From NCBI GenBank assembly GCA_038501785.1, contig JBAMJR010000152.1, forward strand, positions 796,001-860,000: DNA of 64,000 nucleotides, given 5' to 3'. Positions 1 to 13,136 of the stretch are shown here, one piece after another. The number at the start of each line of letters is the position of its first letter. Within the stretch, counting starts at the first letter, position 1. The position numbers were made by a program, and so were the translations under genes. The stretch comes from Myoxocephalus aenaeus (taxonomy: Eukaryota > Chordata > Actinopteri > Perciformes > Cottidae). A model generated the notes under the pieces. That model ran no database searches. It had not been told where the DNA came from and saw nothing but the letters and a program-made list of their open reading frames with translations.

Positions 1-300
1 GATACTCGGCGGCCTTTCGTCTGCATCATATCTACTCACGGCAAACTGCAGTTCATCAGCACGAGGCCACGCCGCACGTCTTTAGCTCGTTTATTTTAAA
101 GCTCTGCAGACACATCACCGGTCTATAAACCAGAGTTTTGGGAGAGAAAGAAAAAGATCCATCTGATTAATCTCGTTAAGGTGAGGGGGAAACCCGGCTC
201 CAGTAAACCCGAGGCCAGCCGAGAAGAGAAGATCAACTTTACCTCACACTGCAATAACACATTATACCAGCTCCAAAGGAGAGACTATGGGATGTCGTGA

Positions 301-302
<2 letters not shown>

Positions 303-353
<51 letters not shown>

Positions 354-758
354 GTGTGTGGGTGATTGTGTGTGGGTGATTGTGTGTGAGTGTGTTTGTG
401 TGTGTGTACGTGTGTGTGTGTTTGTATGTGTGCGTGTGTGTGTGTGTGTGAGAGTGTGATTGTGTGTGTGCATGTGATTGTGTGTGTGTGCGCGTGTGAG
501 TGAGTGTGTTTGTGTGCATACGTGTGTGTTTGTGTGTGTTTGTGTGTGATTGTGTGTGCGTGTGTATGTAATTGTGTGTGTGTGTGTGAGTGTGTTTGTG
601 TACGTGTGTGTGTTTGTGTACGTGTGTTTGTGTGTGAGTATGTGAGTGTGTGTGTTTGTGTGTGTTTCATTGTGTGCGTGTGTGTGTGTTTGTGTGCGTG
701 TGTTTGTGTGAGTATGTGTTTGTTTGCATGTGTGTTTGTGTGTGTGTGTGTGTGTGTG
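303..758. repeat. TG-rich microsatellite tract
   Basis: A pure GT run (about 303-352) passes into some 400 bases of interrupted TG repeats with scattered TTTG, TATG and CGTG variants. The interruptions suggest an old array with a younger pure core. Histidine/threonine-rich or cysteine/valine-rich open frames across it are repeat translations, not genes. Confidence 0.95.
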
Positions 759-2023
759 TAGCCTCTTCTCACTAAACCACAACAGCAGTCGAGGCATCTA
801 CAGTTTTACTTGTACGTCTTCCCGCGGGACGCATTAGCAGATAAGTGCTCTTTAAAAAAAAAGAAGATAATTTGACGTCCTCCATCTTCTCCCGCCCATC
901 AAACACTCGGCTTCTCCCGAGGCCGGAAGCACGACGGATAAACCTGTTAACAAACTCAGAAGACGGTTCTGTTCCTTTTCCACAAGTTGTGGAGACGAGC
1001 GTCGATGCAGCGCTCTCACACAGAACCACCAAACCGTCACCGGACCAGAGTAATTGGGGTTCGCTGGGCGGGAAAAGCCGGGACAGACTCCAATTAGGGC
1101 GCGGTCAGACATCTGTAAGAGGTGGTGGTGAACGTCTCCGGTCGAAGCGTGCGAGTCACAGCCGTCTCCGAGCAGATTGTTCTGGAACTTCAGCACCGAG
1201 AGATCAAAGCTGCCTGATAGCAACGCTTTTTGCAATTTGAAAATCCACCAATTGTCTCTTCAGCTCACGGGAATAAAAACAGAAGAAACTTGCACTGCAA
1301 CCAAAAAGTGTTTTGATGATCGATTATTCCGTCCATCGTTCCTTCAATGAATCGATGAAAAGATCAAAAGAGCAATGATGTTGTTTTATTTATTCAAAAA
1401 GTAGAACGTATTCTTCATTTTCTTGTACATTGCTCTTTTATTTAACTAAAAAACATTGTGGATTCAGCCACAAAAATGGCATCAAGTGTACGATTACAGT
1501 TCAATGTAAAAACAAACGTAACAGCTCGTCAGAGAGAAAACAGACGGTAAGATATTTCTGTCCGTTACGTTTCTTTTTTTAAATTATAACCCGTAATCGC
1601 GTGTTTTCCTTTGTTTTTCCGCTGCATCGGTAAGTTTTTGTCCCTGTGTGTTTTTCAAATGTTTACGTCAGAGACAAAGAACACGTGTCACCAAGGAAGA
1701 ACCGAGCTTTAAGAGACGCTGCCCTGATGAACCTGATGAACCGCTTCACACCCAAGATGCTCTCAACTTCCTGTCAGAAGACGCTGTCGGTGATGATGAT
1801 GATGATGATGATGGTTTGGGAGCAGAGGATGTCCGTTGCCTGCAGAACAGTATTACACACATTTGTTCTCTGCCTGTCTTCAATTGTATCTTCTTTTTCC
1901 TGAAGGTTGAAGTATTTTATCACCGAGTTGATAATTCGCAGAAAATGTAATTTCTTTCGCTGTTTCGTTCTCCGGGTGAGAATTCATCGCTCCTGCTGCG
2001 ATGCGATCGCTCGACACCTGAAA
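759..2023. other. non-coding stretch, no gene seen
   Basis: Mixed-composition DNA with no open frame resembling a protein. A short GAT trinucleotide run lies at about 1791-1813. Part of 1270-1560 is AT-rich and looks like old dispersed repeat, but I could not place it in a family. Confidence 0.5.
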
Positions 2024-2131
2024 GCGACTTCCTGCAGCGTTCCTGCAGCGACTTCCTGCAGCATTCCTGCAGCGTTCCTGCAGCGACTTCCTGCAGCGTT
2101 CCTGCAGCGACTTCCTGCAGCGTTCCTGCTC
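2024..2131. repeat. 24-bp minisatellite built on CTGCAG half-units
   Basis: Alternating 12-bp half-units (CTTCCTGCAGCG and TTCCTGCAGCGA-type) repeat about four to five times. Every half-unit carries the palindrome CTGCAG. The unit length keeps frames open, which explains repetitive open frames on both strands. Confidence 0.85.
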
Positions 2132-2211
2132 CCTGAGGACCACCGCACTGCTCCGAGGGTCCGGTTCACAGCGTCTGGCCAACTGTTTGCATGCAGCTCC
2201 GATAAAACAAA

Positions 2212-3035
2212 AGCCTTACTATATGTACCTATATGTACCTTACCTTACTATATGTACCTATATGTACCTTACTATATGTTCCTATATGTATCTTACCTTA
2301 CTATATGTACCTTACCTTACTATATGTACCTTACCTTACTATATGTACTTTACCTTACTATATGTACCTATATGTACCTTACCTTACTATATGTACTATA
2401 TGTACCTTACCTTACTATATGTACCTATATGTACCTTACTATATGTTCCTATATGTACCTTACCTTACTATATGTACCTTACCTTACTATATGTACCTTA
2501 CCTTACTATATGTACTTTACCTTACTATATGTACCTATATGTACCTTACCTTACTATATGTACTATATGTACCTTACCTTACTATATGTACCTATATGTA
2601 CCTTACTATATGTTCCTATATGTACATTACCTTACTATATGTTCCTATATGTACCTTACCTTACTATATGTACCTTACCTTACTATATGTACCTTACCTT
2701 ACTATATGTACTTTACCTTACTATATGTACCTATATGTACCTTACCTTACTATATGTACTATATGTACCTTACCTTACTATATGTACCTATATGTACCTT
2801 ACTATATGTTCCTATATGTACATTACCTTACTATATGTTCCTATATGCACTATATGTTCCTATATGTACTCTATGTACCTATATGCACTATATGTTCCTA
2901 TATGCACTATATGTTCCTATATGTACTATATGTACCTTACCTTACTATATGTACCTTACCTTGCTATATGTTCCTATATGTACTATATGTACCTTACCTT
3001 GCTATATGTTCCTATGTATATAGGTTCCTATGTAA
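2212..3035. repeat. TATATGTACC-type tandem array with higher-order structure
   Basis: About 820 bp of short units such as CTTACTATATGTAC, CTATATGTAC and CTTACCTTAC. The rare variant TGTACTTTACC recurs at about 2344, 2511 and 2707. That spacing of 167 then 196 bp implies a higher-order repeat, the last copy with an extra ~29 bp. The right end degenerates into CTATATGCACTATATGTTC units. A 387-codon open frame here is a repeat artefact (Tyr/Leu/Thr/Cys only). Confidence 0.9.
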
Positions 3036-3848
3036 TTTACATGGCCATTAAAGCTGATTCTGATATATAATCTTAGCATTCTTGAGTATACTTGAAGCTC
3101 TACTAATCATAAGTATAATTAAAGAGTGCTGTTTTGGAACAACTTAATTTGTACTTAAGATATTTGAGTTGTGATTAAATAGGATTTAAGCAGAACTTTT
3201 TTTGTGCTAAATTGGAACAACTTAAGGTATACTTAGTTCAATTCAAGTATATGACTGTGTATGTGCTAATATACATGCTGATAGCTCACTTAAATTAAAC
3301 TTGTTTGTGTTTTAAGTATATTTTAAATATATTATTAGTATTTTATAAATATGTAAACATTACAATATTAATATATTTATATTGTGGTAATAGTATTATA
3401 CTTTTGTTATCCAATTACCACGTTATAAATATAATAATATAATAACATTTTCATGAAACTGAAGGTTTATCTTTTGTTGCTGTCGCCCCCAAATATAAGT
3501 TAAAAGGTAAGATGTGTGTCCCGAGCTTAACTTCCCTTTGAAGATTGTCTGTAAAGTGCAGAGCCTCTGCGACCCCAGTGGTGACCTCTAAAGTCAAGGT
3601 GTGAAGTAGTCTGAAGGCTTGCACCCTGTTCATGACCTCATCCAGCACGTGATCGTGTGAATTCAATCCCAGCTTCTTTGAACTCAAGTTTACTCCATCA
3701 TAATTATTTTAAGAGGTGGTGTCGGCTGTACTGACACTGACAGATCCCAATTGAAGCTGTTCCTTTAAACTTTCACTTTTCTGACAAGCCATTAATATTT
3801 ATACCGGAGCAGTCGTGCAGAAAGTCAGTCCTCTTGGGGCTGAACACG

Positions 3849-3849
<1 letters not shown>
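3036..3849. other. AT-rich non-coding stretch
   Basis: AT-rich DNA with repeated TTGGAACAACTTAA and AAGTATA-like words at 3130-3260, possibly an old MITE remnant. Terminal repeats could not be identified. No coding signal. Confidence 0.4.

Positions 3850-3911
<62 letters not shown>
3850..3911. repeat. (CA)n microsatellite
   Basis: Uninterrupted CA dinucleotide run followed by CTCTCTCC. Confidence 0.97.
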
Positions 3912-3914
<3 letters not shown>

Positions 3915-4258
3915 CTCCCTTAAAAGCCAGCGGGTGGTGAAATTGCAGAAGCAGTTGAGAATGTCACAGCAGGGAAACAGACACGGGAAACTATTAGCTC
4001 TTCATCCTCACCCTAATCCTCCTCTTCTTCTTCTTCTCCGCCTCTCCACTATTTTCCGCATTTCCTCCACGCTCCTCTCCTCGTTTCCTTCCTCTCTCAT
4101 TCACTTAAGTCGCCATCCACTCTCCTCACTTTACCGTCATTCCTGCTGTCCTCCCTGTCAACCTCATCCTCCTCCTCCTCCTCCTCCTGCTTCATCTTAT
4201 GAAGTCAAATCATCTCAAAGATGTGAGGCGGTACGGCCAGAAAGCAGATGGTGGCCCG

Positions 4259-4261
<3 letters not shown>

Positions 4262-4318
<57 letters not shown>
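4262..4318. repeat. (CA)n microsatellite
   Basis: Uninterrupted CA run. Short pyrimidine-rich CTC tracts lie nearby at 4020-4200 and 4440-4500. Confidence 0.97.
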
Positions 4319-4319
<1 letters not shown>

Positions 4320-5164
4320 CAAAGTCATTGAGGGATAAAATGGGAAAGGCAGCAGAAAATGTCAGTGCCGTTGTGAGAAACAGAGGGAATACTGCCACCA
4401 GACAGCCTGCAGACTCTGACCTCCTCATACTTTATATTGCTTTTTCCTCCTCTTCCTCCCCCCTTCCACCCTCCTCTTCCTCGTGTCCACCTTCAGTGCT
4501 GAGCTCAGATTAAACTCCATCTTGTCGTGTTGACATTCAGAGCCCGACTTCCATCTTTAATGGCCACTGACTCGGCTCCGTCCTCCCCGCTAATACGAGC
4601 CGACCGGGGGTCCCGCATCCGACGGGCTCAGAGTCGTCCGACTGAACCTGAACTCATCGGGAGCGTCCGAAGATTGCTTTCCCGGGCGGCTCGACACCCA
4701 CCGGGTGCAGCGATTGGTCAGGTGTGTTGAGGTGAGGAATGAGGCCGGCTTTGAAGTTCTCTCTCAAGCTCCCCTTGCTCTTCATTCTTGACACAACTAT
4801 TTCAGTGTTTTTTTTCTGCACAGCCGAGTTTATTTATGTTTCATCTTACTGCGAAACTTTATTTCATCATTATGATTTTAATTAGTTGCCTTGTAAACGG
4901 TAAGACCTGTACTCACTTTTCTTGTCTTCTTTAACCGAGGTATTTTTTAGGATTCTGCTCGAAATAACATACCCAAACAAAAAAGGGTGTATCTCTGCAA
5001 CCAAAAGGGCTATTTGAATAATTTTGGTGTTATAATAAAGGCAACCCATGTGGGCTTTTGTTCAGATGTGTAAATATTAGTATTTATGTTACTGGTTAAG
5101 AGTAAATAAAGATTGAAACGCAGCAAAAATAGAAGTTTCAGGTCCGCCTCACCCTATATAGGTG
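4319..5164. other. non-coding stretch, no gene seen
   Basis: No protein-like frame. Short GC-richer segment at 4560-4730, AT-rich thereafter. Confidence 0.45.
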
Positions 5165-5340
5165 CTTAAAAGGTTAACAATGCATGACATCTCCACCCAC
5201 GGGAGGAGCTACTATGCAAAGTGCCACTCAGGAGTAACTAACATTCACACACATCGACCTGGGCTAGCAGAGCCAGGGCTCGAACCACCGACACTTTGAT
5301 TGAAGGATGGCCCTTCTCACCACTGAGCCACAGTCACCCT
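5165..5340 (-). mobile_element. tRNA-derived SINE
   Basis: Read on the minus strand the segment starts GGGTGACTGTGGCTCAGTGG, containing an A-box-like promoter word. A B-box-like GGTTCGAGCCC follows at about 5274-5284, spaced as in RNA polymerase III tRNA promoters. A non-tRNA body follows, including GTGTGAATGTTAGTTACTCC, which resembles the tail of a common teleost tRNA-derived SINE. It is diverged, and I cannot name the subfamily with certainty. Confidence 0.7.
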
Positions 5341-8300
5341 TAAGTGGTCTGTGTGGATAACTTTGTGACTTTGGGTTTTGAAAAGTGATGGACCACACAG
5401 AAGAAATATTATTACTATAAATGTATATATTATGATACTTCCCCTGTGTATTTTTTGACATTCCATGAGGTGCAATGTTGCATTGATGGTCTGATTTACA
5501 TGAAATATACTATCCATACATAAGCAAATCTTATGGATAATGGTTAAACGGGCACAACTTATCTCTACCGCCATCCTCAGACCAAAGTTTAAACTTTGCA
5601 TACAACCTATTATAACTGGCAGTTTGATATGAACTTCACATTCTAGCTCCCCACAGAATGTGAAAAGACTGCAGAAAAGACTTCAATCTGCTTCTCGTGA
5701 AATGCTAATCCACCGCAATAGAGACTGAAAGAGAGCGCGGTGACCTTGGTAATGCAGTTAGTCGCCAAGTCTAATGTCGCCTCAGTGAAATATCCAATTA
5801 CGACCGCCGTAACTAATGTATCCGCATCCAAATAGAGTGGCAAGTGTAAAATATATGTGTTGTCCGGGTCTACTGTCTCGGAGTGACGGAGTATCATGAC
5901 CTCGGCAGATGAAGGCGGATATTTGCGGCGAGCCATCTTCGATGACGCCCGCTCCGTGTGATGAATGGCTCCATTTTTTTTGGGGTGGAGAGACAGACTC
6001 CTTCTGGGGACGGCCTTGAACAAATAAGTCTGGCAGGTCCCGATATCAAACAGGATGGACCGCAGTCCTCCCGTTAGCTCCTCACTTAACTACCTGTTCC
6101 TGGGTTAATAAATCCAGACTCATGACATGGTGGCTCCACATCCCGTAACCTTGACTTCATCAGGTCCCGTTCATGGCTCCATTTTGCCCGCACACTTTTC
6201 TATAAATGACACTAAAGAAGAAATATGAAGCGGATTTATCCTCGGCTACTTTCCCTTTTCCTCCTCATCCTGGCTCTGGCTGACGCTGCCCTCTCATGAA
6301 TCAAAGAGGACCGGGGAGGTTTGCCGGGAAGTTGAAGCCGAACGCCGAAGTGCACTGGCCTTTGTTCTTCTCGGTGCAAACAAAGCGGTCCACTGAAAAG
6401 CAATAAATTCCCGCGAGACAAACCCTGGTTCACCCTCCATCCTCAGCAGTTTCTCCACCAGATTAATCCTGGAACAGATGAGGGATAATTCATGAGCTCG
6501 GAGATTTAATCAAGCTCCGTCTAATATTCCCCCGGAGCCGCCGCAGTTTAAATAACCAACTCTTTCTCAAGGCAACGAATTGCCTTCAATGGGTGAGTAA
6601 TAACACCCACGAAGTTGCCAATCAGCCTCCAGCACCTCAATAATTTACTGTAACTCGTATTAAAACCCCTCCACGGTCCGCAGCAGCGGCTGAATAATCA
6701 GACCCGTCCTTCACCGGCCGGCGTGTAAATAACCAGACCGCGCAGAGCTTATAGCCTAATTAGCGGAGACACTGGTCAGCGAGTTCACGGCACAGAAAAT
6801 GTGATTACCTGTCCGCCATCATGAAGTTTAATCACGGTACACGGAAGCTGCCGGAATATGAATTCACTCACAAAACTCCTTTTTGAATTTGACTTTCAGG
6901 CAGGAAAGTAAACCGACCCTCAACGGTTTAAATTTCTCTAGGTGTACGTTTTAATACTTGAGGACGGTTTAGTGAAAAAAATGGTGAGTCGACATCATTT
7001 AAACGCCCAGGGACGAGGGCGAAAATGCTAATCAGCGTACAGACGCGTGGGAGGGGTAGCGGTATTATCTGTCATTAGGCTAGGATTAAAAGTCATTTAG
7101 TGTTCTTCAGATTATCTGCCATTAGGCTATGATTATGACTCACGCTCCAGCGGCTCTAAAATCAGCTCAGACGGGAGATAAACAACTCAAGGAAGACCGA
7201 GGAGGCCGAGAGAGAACGTGTTGTGATTGCTCTCCAAAGTGAAACTAGTTTCAAGGAATTCAACCATATAATCACACACTTATATATTGTTCCGACATGA
7301 ATATACTTTGTTTTAAGACCCGGCCTAAAATAAAAGTCTATCTTTGGCCAAATAGACCTGGTGATGCGAGACAAGTTGTTCTTTCTGTTCTTGTGTAAAA
7401 TTACAGATTTTAATGAACCTTTCAGGTGACAGTCGTCAGCGTAGGCGGCGAAATGAGAGTTTATCTTTGGAGGTTCGTTAGCTAAACTTCTCTCAGAAAA
7501 AAACATGAGGGCTGTACATCCTTTTTCTGTTTTTACATTCAAAGCTTTTATTGAGGTTTTTGGATGAAGCTTTGAATGACTGTTCAAAGAGACAAAAATA
7601 TGAATATAATATAGTATTTATGGTGACCGCCCAATTAAAACAGGTGTGTGCCTCGTTTATGTGCGGCAAATACGGCTAAACGCAAGTAGAATATTTTGTC
7701 AGATAAAAACATGTTGTGCATTTTAGAACTGATTAAATGTATCTTCTTTCAAAATGTGGGGACTTTTGACGCTCTGAAGTTATTGGACATGTTTGGATCA
7801 CACAAGTCTCGGCCACTAAAATCTAATTATACATCAAAATACTAACACTATTAGCGTAGCCTGGGCAGAAATAACGGGGTCAAACAAAAACTGCACAGCA
7901 TTAAAATGTTGATTTAGAGTTCAGAGAATTCAGAAACCCAAAATGTCTTTTATTCTATATTCTATTTTAGACACTAAATTAGACACTCAAATTAATAAGC
8001 ACATAATACAAAACATGCACCTTCTAGAGAGAGTATTTAGAGAGATATTGTATGTTTGTATGCGGCCAACAACAAAGCCAGAAATGCAGACGCTTAAGTG
8101 CAGCAACTTTCTCTGAATTTATAGTTTTTATTCACTTGCTGCTCAGGAGGAAAGTTCACACCTCACGTGGACATTTTAGCAGATAAACCGAATATATACA
8201 GCGTCTCCTTAAAGGGATAAAAAAAGTGTCTCCACTTACAGCAGTGATTTAGGCGCCGCCGCTCAGAAGCTGAATTACTGTGAGAGCAGAAACACAAATA

Positions 8301-11270
8301 TCAAACCGCTCAGGACGTCTTTTAGCTCGCTCACTTCACGGTGATGAACAGCTTCGGCCAGACCTCGCCCCGAGCTCTGGAAACAAATTAAATGCGGAGA
8401 GCCAAAGTCGGCGTGGACGATTATTAAGTGAATGATGTGCTGTAGGTGGGCTCTTTTGGGAATAAATGGCTGAAGGACAACTTATTGGTTCCAGGGAGCT
8501 GTGTTTGTTTTTGGTTATGGCTTATAAATGTCAGATTCCCCTTTGGTTATGAAAGCGTTCCCATCAATGCGATAAGGTCTTATTAAGTCGTCTCTCTGCA
8601 GCTTCAGTTCAGTCGTCTGTCGTCTCAATGCAAACCCTCAACTTTAATTTACTTTCTTAAGTGTTGTAAAAATGTCTTGTCTATTTATCTGCTCATTCGT
8701 CACCTTTTAATCTGATTCATCCTCGATTCAGCAAAAACTAATGATCATTGTTGCCCTTGTACGTATCTAATTTAGGGAAGCAGGCTGCACACAGGCCCAA
8801 TGCCCTGTCTTTAACAACTAATATAAATATCTTTTGGATTTGTTACATTTTTAGATTTTCTGTGTGTTGTTTATAAATCTTTTCCCAGCTGCAATGACCC
8901 ATTTCCCCCACAAGGCACATTAAAGTTTAATTTCCTTCTCATTTGCTTTTTCTTTCTCACGGGGAGCTGACTAGTCTTCTCCTTTATCGATCCATCCTGA
9001 ATCCTCAATGAACCCTCAATGTTTAATTCGAATACACATTTGACGGCATGATAACGGCTGTAGGAATGTTTGGCATCACTGTGAGGATCGATGAACTGAA
9101 TCAATTGTTTCCTGGGTGTTTTATTCAGTTTCTACTGAAAAGAACAGCGCTTAAAGCTGCATTAAATAATAATTTTTCATTAACAAAAAGGCAAATAACT
9201 GTGGAAAGAGCATAAACTGATGATTCACAGAGAAATGCCACCTAACTCTGCAGTTCCTCTCAGCTATATAGAGCGTTTTTACCTCTTTTAACTTATTTTG
9301 GGTTTCCGGACTACAACTTTATTGATTAAGTTAACGACCAATCGGCAATTAGACAAAGTTAGCGACTAGCTGGGGAACGTAGTGGAGCATTTAGCAGCTA
9401 AAGAGACAGATGTTTCTCTCAGGAGATGGTGGAGACCAAAACAAGAGCTAAAAAAAAAAAGAGTAATTATAAGACTTAATATTCATCAGGATGACAGAAA
9501 CGAATGTTGCTCCGTCTCCTGGGTGCGATTAAAAACGTTGATAAGTTGTTTTGTGACACACACACACCTGGTTAACATTGTTAGCGCTGTCAGCTCCTAG
9601 CCATGGTGAGAGCCATGTGGAGTCAATAGATGTACTCTGAATTTCGTATTGAGCACCTTTGATTTTAAGTTTATCTTCACACAATTAAACAGCGAGAGCT
9701 TCTTTGAAGAGTCTCATCGTTGTACCAGTGTTCAGCTCTCACACACAGAGAGATGAATCATGGAAGACGTGGGAGACCAATTCTGCACCCAAAGGAGCCA
9801 CTTCTAAAGCCTTATTATAATCTGAACAGCTAACAGCACGCTGCGACATTGTTCTTGCCTCTCTCTATCTTACTTTTTCTCTATTGGAAGCTCATTACTT
9901 TATCACCATCGCTCCATCCACCTACACATATACTGCACTCCAGAGAACAATTTGCTGAGCGAGGGAAGAGGCATTCTGGGAAATTAAGTGGAAGTGACTT
10001 TAGACTTAACACTTCAGAGATGTATTCAATGAACTTCACTGATGGATTAGAGGAAACGGCAATAATTAATTCCAAGATTTCTTTTCGGATCCGCCTTCGA
10101 CCTGCAGGAGGCGGAGAGCTCCGGGTCGGCAGCATCGTCTCCTCCTCTGGACAATAAGCAGAAATAGGCAATCTTCCAGATGACTTATGTAGGTCATATA
10201 CAGGCATCAGTTGTGAAGTTTCTCACAGTAACTTTAAGCCTTTATTTAAAATTTATAAGCACATGTGGTTCTGGGCTCGAGGACGCATCTTGTCTGAGGT
10301 TCACAAGTATCGTGTAACATTTTGGCACTGTTTCAGTTTATATCCGGATCAACAGAAAAAGTAAGATTTAAAGAGAAAGGAGAAGTTTTTTGCAGGAAAT
10401 TGAGTTACAACCAAGGACACTGCTGTCTTCTTGCATCACGACAAAGGCTCGGGGCTGCTGACATGTTTGAAACACGATCACGTGTGCTCAGAAGCAGCTG
10501 AACAGCAAAGTAATCAAAGGATCGGGAGGATTTCTTAAGGCATCTGAGGGGAAAGCGGCAGCCAACAATACGGCAAAGCTAATTAAATCCGGTAATTAAT
10601 ACAGACATGAATTCAGAGTGCTGCAGTGCTCGGAGGAACCGTGAAATAAATCAGAACAAAACAAGTTATAAGACAAACAAAACTTTCTAAGGGCACAATT
10701 AGAGACGCGAGAGAGAAGCAATAAACAGTAAAGAAAGTAGAAGCACCACCGTCTCTAATGAAATAAACTTCTAATGAAAGAAAGCTCGAATGGCATCACT
10801 ATCACTATCCAGGGAAGGTCTGCTGAACACTCCTGCTGTTTCGTGGACTAATTTTGATTTAACTACACAATTTCAATCCTACAATACGAAATCTATGACA
10901 GTCGGCATCTCCATTAAAACATAATTTTTTTTACTCATGGGCCATAAACACAGAGCGCTCTGAAACACATCGTTTCGGCTGGTTTGGTTGGAGCAACTTT
11001 GTCTTATCGCTGCGCTGAAGAAGCTCAAAGTTAAATCCGGTCAAACTTTTGGCCCCAGCAATGTGCGTTAAAGGGCCCGAAGAGGAGGAGAGTGAAGAGG
11101 CCCCGTGAAACACTCCAACCAACATTATTATTGCTCACTGTTGTTGACTACATGTGCAGGTTGGGTGATTTGGAAAAGTCTTAACATTGATTGTAATAAA
11201 AGGCCTCAGAGGGAATTTCAAAACTCTTTTAATAAAAAAAAGTAATGTTTGTTAAAAGTGTGATTGTCGG
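5341..11270. other. long non-coding stretch, candidate intron
   Basis: Nearly 6 kb with no convincing coding sequence. The longest open frames (minus 5643-6023, 7162-7587) match no family I recognise and lack good splice context. Much of it is non-repetitive and moderately AT-rich. Segments around 6060-7160 and 8150-8600 carry many TAATTA/ATTAA words and look like possible conserved non-coding elements, judged by eye only. If the exon at 16699-16783 is real, this would lie in its first intron. Confidence 0.4.
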
Positions 11271-11516
11271 GACACTTGTAGAAAAACACCGTCATTACAG
11301 TTAGCCAGCAGCTAGCTGTCACTACAGTTAGCTAGCAGCTAGCTGTCACCGCAGTTAGCTAGCAGCTAGCTGTCACCGCAGTTAGCTAGCAGCTAGCTGT
11401 CACTACAGTTAGCTAGCAGCTAGCTGTCACTACAGTTAGCTAGCAGCTAGCTGTCACCGCAGTTAGCTAGCAGTTAGCTGTCACTGCAACTAGGACAGTG
11501 TTTTTCTACAAGTGTC
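11271..11516. repeat. foldback structure: inverted arms around a palindromic minisatellite
   Basis: Two 21-bp arms (11271-11291 and 11496-11516) are inverted copies matching at 20 of 21 positions. Between them are about seven units of a ~28-30-bp minisatellite whose core (CAGTTAGCTAGCAGCTAGCT) is itself near-palindromic. The whole 246 bp could fold into a hairpin or cruciform. It abuts the hAT-like MITE beginning at 11517. Confidence 0.85.
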
Positions 11517-11771
11517 CAGTGTTTCTCAAAGTACACCCTGAAGCATTTTTGGTGGAAAAAAATATGTAATACACAGCGCTGTGCCATCAGTGTCTGATTT
11601 AATATAGAATATATAAAATGTTGTTTATTAACTTACAATTATATTGTATTTAATATTTATTAAATAACAAATTTTAAAGGATTTTTATATATTAAAGAAA
11701 AATCTCACGTACCCCCTGGAGAGCCTTCACATACCCCCAGGGGTACACGTACCACCATTTGAGAACCACTG
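11517..11771. mobile_element. short hAT-like MITE
   Basis: The 255-bp segment starts CAGTGTTTCTCAAA and ends TTTGAGAACCACTG. These imperfect terminal inverted repeats are of the hAT CAGNGNTTCTCAA type. It has no coding capacity and an AT-rich centre. I see no 8-bp target duplication; the left flank is the foldback structure, which may have destroyed it. Confidence 0.65.
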
Positions 11772-12868
11772 AGCTTGCACACAAAAATGTAATGTAGTTT
11801 CTTAATCCAGCTATCATTTTTGTTTCAGGTTCAGTTTGCATTAATTCAATGAATTACATCATCAGGAAGTAGTGATCTAATGAGAAATAATTATAGTCCA
11901 AACCGTCCTTACTGGTTTTCCATTATACTTTCACATTTTGGCCTGTGTGATGGTGAAACAGGTGTTTAATTGGTATTAAAAAGGTCTTCAATGTAAAGCC
12001 TGACTCTGCATCCCTCAGCAGACCTTTAGGTGTGAATGCATAAAGTTAGAAAAACTTGAGTAAGGAACAATCCACAAAGAGAGAACGTTCGATCTCATGG
12101 ATCCCTCCGATGATTAGCTGGTGACACGTTCACGTTTTATCATGCTTTAATAACTCTCAACCTGACAAAGAGATTTACACAGAAAGCATATCCACCACCA
12201 CAACAGAACAGGCATGCATGCACTTGTTTTTACATTCAGCAGATGCTCGTCCTTATTAGGATTACCTTAAGGTGCAGTCCTGCTGAAGGACACTAACATT
12301 TGGACAGGAGGAGCTGGGGATCAACACACCAACACCATGATGATTAATGGACAAACCGAGCTGGAGCTGCCCGGCCACCCTCTTCCTAAATGCCACCGCG
12401 TTTATTTTAAATGAACCAAAGCACAAAACTGAACCACTAAGACCACCAGTCACTTGTGCAAATAGCTTTTTCATTCTGGATTTCTTTCACAGAGAAAATA
12501 AGTGGAAAGAACAGCTTGCCTTTTTTCCTTGAACATCTAAACTAACCTGCAGCACACACGCAAGTAAAAAATAGGTTTAGAATAGTTTCTGGCAGCTCAA
12601 AGGCACATTTTTGTTTACATGCAAGTCATTTGTCTGCTGGTCTCAGAGCTGCTAAACACACAGTGACTGTTTCATGTTGTAATGTCGGACGATTATACGC
12701 AGAGTGACTTTACCGCCCTGCAGGGTGGCTTGTTTCACAGCCTGACTCCTGTGAATCTCATCACTAGTGACTCGCTCCTTCGCTGCTCCGGCTGAGGAGT
12801 CATCAGGGCGCCATCTGTGGCTGGTGAAATGTGTATCTGTTGTCATTTAGTACCACCTCCGTAATGAA

Positions 12869-12870
<2 letters not shown>
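11772..12870. other. non-coding stretch, no gene seen
   Basis: No recognisable protein, RNA gene or repeat family. Confidence 0.45.
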
Positions 12871-12956
<86 letters not shown>

Positions 12957-12963
12957 GTGTGTG
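12871..12963. repeat. (GT)n microsatellite
   Basis: About 90 bp of GT dinucleotide with one GC interruption near 12951. Confidence 0.97.
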
Positions 12964-13085
12964 GAGGGTCTGAAACCCGCGCCTGGGATCCCTCCACCTC
13001 TGCAGTCCTCACTTAATATGCCGCTGTGGTATATGGTCTGTGCATGATGAGTGTGCGGCTGGGTCAGGGGGCGGGCGAGATAAAC

Positions 13086-13136
13086 AGAGAGAGAGAGAGA
13101 GAGAGAGAAAGACACACACACACACACACACACACA
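13086..13136. repeat. compound (GA)n-(CA)n microsatellite
   Basis: A GA run (13086-13108) is followed by a CA run (about 13112-13136). Confidence 0.95.

Noticed and set aside
239..797. His/Thr-rich and Cys/Val-rich frames
   Set aside because: Products of the TG-rich microsatellite.
1907..3070. 387-codon plus-strand open frame
   Set aside because: It is a translation of the TATATGTACC tandem array, with repetitive Tyr/Leu/Thr/Cys only and no splice or start context.
5274..5340. Functional tRNA gene on the minus strand
   Set aside because: A-box and B-box words exist, but no cloverleaf can be drawn confidently and the body continues into SINE sequence.
5643..6023. 126-codon minus-strand frame as a gene
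   Set aside because: No recognisable domain, no splice context, and ordinary length for a chance frame in 64 kb.
11271..11516. CRISPR-like array
   Set aside because: The units are contiguous minisatellite repeats without unique spacers, in a vertebrate genome.
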